Source: an uncultured Dorea sp. (GTDB lineage Bacteria; Bacillota; Clostridia; Lachnospirales; Lachnospiraceae). From it: a stretch of 64,000 nt of DNA. Within the stretch, counting starts at the first letter, position 1; each line of letters begins with the position of its first letter. Position numbers and translations under genes: made by a program. This document shows positions 59,613-64,000 of the stretch, in pieces. Location: contig CAJTVY010000009.1 of the NCBI GenBank assembly GCA_910579925.1, positions 1-64,000 of the forward strand, written 5' to 3'. A model generated the notes under the pieces. That model did not search any database. It was given only the letters and a program-made list of their open reading frames with translations, and had not been told where the DNA came from.

Positions 59613-60419
59613 CTATATATTTATATACTGTATACACTTACAGAGTCCTGTCATATAAAAGAATGAGGCAGCCGGGATATGGATATTCCATATCCCGGCT
59701 GCCTCATCCTGCTCCGCGTCAGAATCTATTACATCATCATTAAAATTTCCCATAAATCCATTTATAAATTCATCCGTAAGCTTAATTTTCCACACTCCGT
59801 CTTCTTTGAATGCCATGACAGAGATTTTATCCGTCCTGGTATTTTCCGTCTCGTCAATAAAACGGATCAGATCCTCCTCACACTGATTCACCGAGAAGAA
59901 TATGTTTCTGATGATCGAAGCCGCACCCATTTCTGCGTCATTGACAACATCCTCCACCAGCTGCATCGTGTAACGATCCACCGCCTCTGCCATATCCCGA
60001 TTGGTAAGCGTCATCTTGATCCGTGCTTTTCTGCCGCCGTCTTCTTCCTGAACGCTGCCGATTTCCCAGTTAAGTTCTTCCACGACCTTCCTGGCAAACC
60101 TGTAGTTCTCTTTATAATGTCTGCTTTCAAAAATATGGGGCTTAAGAAGTTCATGAAAAACTTTATACTCTTTCTCTACCGGAATCCCCATAAAATTCCG
60201 GCTGGTTCCTTCATAATTGTCCGTATATGCGTTGAACGTCCTGAAATCCAGTTCTTTGATGGACCGCATCACCTTCTCCGCCGCTTCCCTTGGCGTATCC
60301 GCTTCTGCTTTTGATTCTTTCGTCCGCCCCGCGCAGGCGGTCAGAAGAATCGTAACCGCAAGAACAACGGATATAATCTTTCCCCTGTACGTTTCTTTCC
60401 TGTCATCTGATCTCCTCAT
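59613..60419 (-). CDS. Lipoprotein of unknown function, read through a terminator
   Basis: 268 residues. The signal peptide has a lipobox LTACAG near residues 26-31. The mature part (REAAEKVMRSIKELDFRTFNAYTDNYEG and onwards) resembles small cystatin/NTF2-like lipoproteins of Clostridia, but I do not assign a family. The ATG at 60419 has GGAGG 9 nt upstream; the frame extends to 60851, but that part lies antisense to nothing useful and overlaps the aldo/keto reductase gene. The last 30 or so codons run through a 20-bp terminator hairpin (59663-59707), which is odd and suggests loss of an earlier stop. Confidence 0.75.
   Translation of the reverse strand: MRRSDDRKETYRGKIISVVLAVTILLTACAGRTKESKAEADTPREAAEKVMRSIKELDFRTFNAYTDNYEGTSRNFMGIPVEKEYKVFHELLKPHIFESRHYKENYRFARKVVEELNWEIGSVQEEDGGRKARIKMTLTNRDMAEAVDRYTMQLVEDVVNDAEMGAASIIRNIFFSVNQCEEDLIRFIDETENTRTDKISVMAFKEDGVWKIKLTDEFINGFMGNFNDDVIDSDAEQDEAAGIWNIHIPAASFFYMTGLCKCIQYINI
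59663..59707 (-). terminator. Strong terminator inside the lipoprotein 3' coding end
   Basis: 20-bp perfect inverted repeat (59663-59682 with 59688-59707) with a 5-nt loop, followed on the minus strand by TCTTTTAT. It precedes the stop codon of the reading frame at 59613 by about 45 nt. Confidence 0.85.
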
Positions 60420-60534
60420 ACGTCTGAACCTCCATTTCCTGTGTCTGCTATGCTTAAGTTCCATCTTATTCCCTCTTGGCAGACATGTAAACCCACAGGA
60501 CACGAATCGGCGGTCAGACGGCACAAAAAGACGC

Positions 60535-61680
60535 CTATGAAAATAATTCTTTTGTTTTCTGCATTCTGTCTGCAATCGGTACATGGAAGGGACAGCGGAT
60601 TTCACAGCCTTTACAGCCGATACAGTCCGCCGCATTTGCCTCAAGCTGTCCATAATGAGCGCGGACCGTTCCGGGCACTTCCTCCTGCATGACGGCAAGG
60701 TCATACAGCTTATTAACCATGGCAATATCGATCCTTGAGGGGCATGGCGCACAGTGTCCGCAATAAGTACACTGACCCGTTGAAAAGGCATGACTTGGAG
60801 CCGACGCCAGGACGCTTGCATAATCTTTCTCCTGATCTGTCGCCGTCTCATATGCGACGGCTTCTGTTACGTGACCCGGATTGTCAAATCCCACCATCAC
60901 GGCAGCCACGCCAGGACGGGTCAGCGCATAGTGAAGGCACTGCACCGGCGTCAGCGCAACCCCGAAGGGCGAAGTCTGCTCATGAAACAGGCGTCCGCCC
61001 GCATACCCTTTCATGACCGTGATCCCCACCTGGTTCTGCTCACAGAGTTTATATAGTTCCTCCCGTTCCGGGGCAATTCCGCCGAGATTTTCATCATATT
61101 GTTCCGCAAAATACTCTTCCAGGTCTGTCACTGGCGGCAGAAGATCGAAAGCCGGATTAATACTGAATAAAATCATCTCAATTTCTCCCTGGCACGCCGC
61201 CATTTTCGCAATCTCCGGGTTATGGGAACTCATTCCGATATGCCGGATGGTTCCTTCTTTCTTCAGATCCCTTACATATTCCATAAACTCTCCGTTTATC
61301 ACCCGGTCAAATTCTTCGGCAGTATCAATGAAATGAATCATCCCCAGGTCTATGTAGTCAGTGTGAAGCCGTGCCAGCAGATCCGCAAACGCCGGTTTCA
61401 CCTTCTTAAGATCTCTGGAACGGACATACTGGCCTTCTTCCCATATGGAGCCAATGTGTCCCTGTATGATCCATTTCTTACGACGCCCCTTAAGCGCCAG
61501 GCCGATATTAGAGCGCACATTCGGCTCAGACATCCAGCAGTCCAGAATGTTGATTCCTTCTTTCTCACAGGCATCAATCACTTCCTTTACTTCCTCCGTA
61601 TTATGACGTTCCAGCCATTCCGCACCCAGACCGATCTCACTGACCATTAACCCTGTCTTTCCCAATTCTCTGAATCTCAT
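60535..61680 (-). CDS. Aldo/keto reductase with C-terminal ferredoxin domain
   Basis: 381 residues. About 1-280 are a TIM-barrel aldo/keto reductase (MRFRELGKTGLMVSEIGLGAEWL; YIDLGMIHFID; HIGMSSHNPEIA). The C-terminal 90 residues contain two cysteine clusters (CTYCGHCAPCPS and CIGCKGCEIRCPF) that should hold 4Fe-4S centres. This fused class is common in anaerobes and its substrates are mostly unknown. The ATG at 61680 is preferred, with AGAGAGG upstream. It follows the histidine kinase by 26 bp and may be co-transcribed with the two-component system. Confidence 0.9.
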   Translation of the reverse strand: MRFRELGKTGLMVSEIGLGAEWLERHNTEEVKEVIDACEKEGINILDCWMSEPNVRSNIGLALKGRRKKWIIQGHIGSIWEEGQYVRSRDLKKVKPAFADLLARLHTDYIDLGMIHFIDTAEEFDRVINGEFMEYVRDLKKEGTIRHIGMSSHNPEIAKMAACQGEIEMILFSINPAFDLLPPVTDLEEYFAEQYDENLGGIAPEREELYKLCEQNQVGITVMKGYAGGRLFHEQTSPFGVALTPVQCLHYALTRPGVAAVMVGFDNPGHVTEAVAYETATDQEKDYASVLASAPSHAFSTGQCTYCGHCAPCPSRIDIAMVNKLYDLAVMQEEVPGTVRAHYGQLEANAADCIGCKGCEIRCPFHVPIADRMQKTKELFS

Positions 61681-61706
61681 AAACTGACCTCTCTTTCTTA
61701 GATTAA

Positions 61707-62999
61707 TTAAATTTCCGGTATTACGGCTGAAAAGTAAAACCATCCGTCCCGGCATTCCATAACGCTCGTTCCATGATTCTTCTCAACCACGGAATGGATA
61801 TTCAGCAATCCGATTCCATGCCGGTCCTTGTCTTCCTTTGCCGTAACGATTGTCTTTCCTTTTATCGTAACCGGTTCTGCCACCGGATTGCGTACCGAGA
61901 TGGTTAAATCTCCTTCCTCCAGCGTCATCTTGAACCTGATCACCCTGTTCTCTTCCAGCTTCTCGCAGGCTTCAATCCCATTGTCCAGCAGATTCACAAG
62001 TAAGGTAACGATATCTTCCTTTTCCATCGCAAGAGCCGACAGGTCGCTGACCGTCATCACCATTGTAATCCCTCTCTCCCTGGCATACAGGTATTTCTGG
62101 TTCAGCACTGTATTCACCACCAGATGATTGGTATTGATACAGTCTTCTCCTCTGCGGATACTTCCGTTCAGTTCTTCTATATAAGCCATGGCTTCCTCCG
62201 TCCGGCCCGCTTTCAGCATACCCTGGATACATCCTAACTGATTCTTATAATCATGCAGATACCGCCGGCGCTTCAGGTCACTTTCCTGCATATTCTGATA
62301 GAGTTCCATCTGATTCTGCAATTTTTCCTGCATAAAATGAACTTTCTGTACCTCTGCCTCCTTCGCAAGCGTCTTTCCGATAAAACAGAACGCCAGAACG
62401 TTGATCACCGTATACCCGATGGAATTCCACAGTATATCACTCCTGTCCCTGGAATCTCCGTACCACACCGAGATTGTCATCAGAACCGTGCCAAAAAGAC
62501 TAAGTACAGGAACCCATGCAAACCGCCCCCATCCCTTGACCAATCCTCCTGACTTCTTCCGGTACTGATATTGAAACACCAGTGACAGGCATAAAAGAAA
62601 GCCGGCGCAAAGCCAGTCTGACAGGCCCTGCATCCTCCCGTACTCCCCAGGCAAGGCGTACACAAGGGACACTGCCAGCAGATTCAGTACCCAGAACAAG
62701 GCGCACCAGACCACCGAAAGGACAATAGTCTTTCTAACTCCCACAGAAAAGAAGATCTGAATCACAATGCCAAGTAGCACGATCACTCTCAGCGGCTGAA
62801 GAAGATAACCGGGCGCTTCAGAAAACGCCATTACCAGAAACATGATGATAAACCCGGAGAGAGACAGGTACTTGGACGCAGCTGCCGGAAAGAGCAGACC
62901 TTTCTTCCTTTGCTTTCGGGGCAGCAGGGTTCTGAAAAAAATATCGCTGCTGATTCCTGCTATCGCACTAAGCACCAGATTTATTAAAAACCTTTCCAT
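61707..62999 (-). CDS. GHKL-type sensor histidine kinase
   Basis: 430 residues with about six N-terminal transmembrane helices (first 205), a coiled-coil linker, a conserved region LKRRRYLHDYKNQLGCIQGML near 240-260 (His phospho-acceptor), an N-box LLVNLLDNGIEACE near 330-343 and a G-box (KDRHGIGLLNIHSVVEKNHG near 390). It pairs with the LytTR regulator 33 bp upstream (63033-63746). The signal is unknown; peptide quorum sensing is typical for the family but no precursor peptide gene was recognised nearby. Confidence 0.9.
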   Translation of the reverse strand: MERFLINLVLSAIAGISSDIFFRTLLPRKQRKKGLLFPAAASKYLSLSGFIIMFLVMAFSEAPGYLLQPLRVIVLLGIVIQIFFSVGVRKTIVLSVVWCALFWVLNLLAVSLVYALPGEYGRMQGLSDWLCAGFLLCLSLVFQYQYRKKSGGLVKGWGRFAWVPVLSLFGTVLMTISVWYGDSRDRSDILWNSIGYTVINVLAFCFIGKTLAKEAEVQKVHFMQEKLQNQMELYQNMQESDLKRRRYLHDYKNQLGCIQGMLKAGRTEEAMAYIEELNGSIRRGEDCINTNHLVVNTVLNQKYLYARERGITMVMTVSDLSALAMEKEDIVTLLVNLLDNGIEACEKLEENRVIRFKMTLEEGDLTISVRNPVAEPVTIKGKTIVTAKEDKDRHGIGLLNIHSVVEKNHGTSVMECRDGWFYFSAVIPEI

Positions 63000-63032
63000 A
63001 CAACACTGTTCCTTCCCGATACTCCTACTATT

Positions 63033-63746
63033 CTACATCTCCCCCTTATACGCTGTAAAAGCCTCCCGGACCTTCTGAAACCGAAGTCTCGGAACGGGCA
63101 GTTCTTCCCCACAGTCAAGCACTGCAAGGTAATTACTGATTCTCCTGACATGTTTCAGATTAACAAGGAAGCTTTTATGAATCCTGAGAAATCTGCATTC
63201 TGATAATTCTTCTTCAACCTGGTCTAACTTCCCGTACATCTGGTATGTCACCGTCTCCTTCTCCAGGTAGTAGAAGACACACTTATGCCTCCTACTCTCC
63301 ACATAGAGGATATTGTCTGTATATAAGGTTTTCTCACCTTCCAGGAAGGAAAATGAAACCTTTCGGATCTGCCTCTTCTTAAGGACTGCATTCATACACT
63401 CCGTCATCTGCAGATCCAGAGCGTCTTTCATGATGTAACGGACAGCCCCCACCTTATATCCTTCCAGCGCATAATTCAGGAATGCGGTCACAAGTACGAT
63501 ACAGGTATCTGACTGATATTCGCACATTTTCTGCGCCGTCTCTATTCCGTCCACTTCTTCCATGTTGATATCCAGGAACACAATGTCGTATTTCACCAGA
63601 TTGTCTCTCTCTGAGAGAAATTCCTTTCCCGAAGAAAACAAATCTATGGAAGCGTTGAGACCACGGGAATCCAGATATTCTGCAGCCAAGGTATGAATCC
63701 GGTTCCTGTAATATTTTTCATCGTCACAGATTGCAATCTCAAGCAT
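63033..63746 (-). CDS. LytTR-type response regulator
   Basis: 237 residues: receiver domain (CDDEK at 7-11, phospho-acceptor Asp59 in IVFLDINMEEVDG, VTAF, MKDALD) and LytTR DNA-binding domain (about 130-235, RFLRIHKSFLVNLKHVRRI, LPVPRLRFQKVREAF). In the receiver, the lysine of the usual KP(Y/F) is followed by D rather than P. It is the first gene of the unit regulator-kinase-aldo/keto reductase. Confidence 0.92.
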   Translation of the reverse strand: MLEIAICDDEKYYRNRIHTLAAEYLDSRGLNASIDLFSSGKEFLSERDNLVKYDIVFLDINMEEVDGIETAQKMCEYQSDTCIVLVTAFLNYALEGYKVGAVRYIMKDALDLQMTECMNAVLKKRQIRKVSFSFLEGEKTLYTDNILYVESRRHKCVFYYLEKETVTYQMYGKLDQVEEELSECRFLRIHKSFLVNLKHVRRISNYLAVLDCGEELPVPRLRFQKVREAFTAYKGEM

Positions 63747-64000
63747 TCTATCCTCCCCTTATGTAATCCTTCATTTATACCTGGGGGTCTGTGTATCAAC
63801 ATATTTAACGTTGTCCAAACCTATACTTAAATCATTTTAAATAATCGAAAACTTAAACCGAATTGATTTAAGCCACTAACCACCCATCATAGCTGTTATC
63901 CCATTTGTGCAACGGTCGTTGCACTTTTGCTGTTAATTTTGTTATTATTCTAATTTTTTTCTATTTCTTCAATAAAAGGCAAACTGCTCTGGAACTTCTC
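63747..64000. other. AT-rich upstream region with a palindrome
   Basis: No gene is supported. It contains two ACTTAAA repeats 26 bp apart (63825 and 63851), which may be part of a LytTR-type operator, and an 18-bp inverted repeat GTGCAACG-GT-CGTTGCAC (63907-63924) followed by TTTT, which could be an operator or a short terminator for a gene beyond the right edge. Confidence 0.4.

Noticed and set aside
60420..60851. N-terminal extension of the lipoprotein frame
   Set aside because: The extension overlaps the aldo/keto reductase end in another frame and would bury the signal peptide; the start at 60419 has a good ribosome-binding site.
1..64000. CRISPR arrays, rRNA, tRNA, intact transposases or prophage genes
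   Set aside because: No regularly spaced repeats, no recognised rRNA or tRNA sequence and no transposase, integrase or phage structural protein was seen on either strand.

Overview
The window looks like a chromosomal segment of an anaerobic, moderate-GC Firmicute, most likely a Lachnospiraceae (Clostridium cluster XIVa) gut bacterium. The reasons are a trimeric NADH-linked [FeFe] hydrogenase next to a PAS-containing hydrogenase-like sensor, AgrC/LytTR-type two-component systems, TrkAH, CPBP, PadR/DUF2812 and small DUF families typical of that group, and purine-rich Shine-Dalgarno sequences before almost every gene. This is a judgement from reading the proteins; no database search was possible. 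No rRNA, tRNA, CRISPR array, intact insertion sequence or prophage was recognised. About two thirds of the window is co-directional on the minus strand.

Layout. 1-6000: UDP-galactopyranose mutase, then sbcD-sbcC. 6100-7700: a cysteine-cluster protein and a TPR-like membrane protein. 7850-10800: an AT-rich accessory island with two Xre regulators, small membrane proteins, a fragment resembling a conjugative-element sigma factor, a DUF3267 putative metalloprotease and a GNAT acetyltransferase. 10855-13300: leuS, whose leader holds a structured repeat. 13679: a small P-loop protein. 14195-19477: operon trkA-trkH-unknown membrane protein-acyltransferase-like. 19691-25900: an EF-G paralogue with altered GTPase motifs, tmk, small DUF genes, a Memo/AMMECR1 fusion, and padR-DUF2812. 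26111-30692: CPBP protease (plus strand), then ogt-formate/nitrite channel-histidine kinase-AEC transporter. 30785-37125: oppBCDFA plus a cyclophilin.

37400-43078: a ydjGHI-like membrane-stress cluster (zinc ribbon, TPM, SPFH) behind tyrA-aroA. 43188-50452: a signalling block with a PAS-containing hydrogenase-like protein, SpoIIE-type phosphatase, FIST protein, soluble chemoreceptor, LytTR regulator and sensor kinase. 50631-54784: the hydCBA hydrogenase. 54933-55924: a precorrin-2 dehydrogenase-like protein and a YgjP-type metallopeptidase. 56325-59481: an ABC importer of the nitrate/sulfonate/taurine type. 59613-63746: a lipoprotein, an aldo/keto reductase with ferredoxin domain, and a LytTR/GHKL two-component pair.

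Two things stand out. First, three intergenic copies (near 25, 13326 and 56034) of a structured element keep their stems by compensatory base changes while short linker sequences stay constant, as expected of a functional RNA or structured mobile repeat; one copy forms the leuS leader. Second, the 44-50 kb signalling block couples a probable H2- or redox-sensing hydrogenase homologue to a PP2C phosphatase, a FIST sensor, a membrane-free chemoreceptor and a LytTR regulator, directly downstream of the bifurcating-type hydrogenase. It is the best candidate here for an undescribed H2-responsive signalling system.
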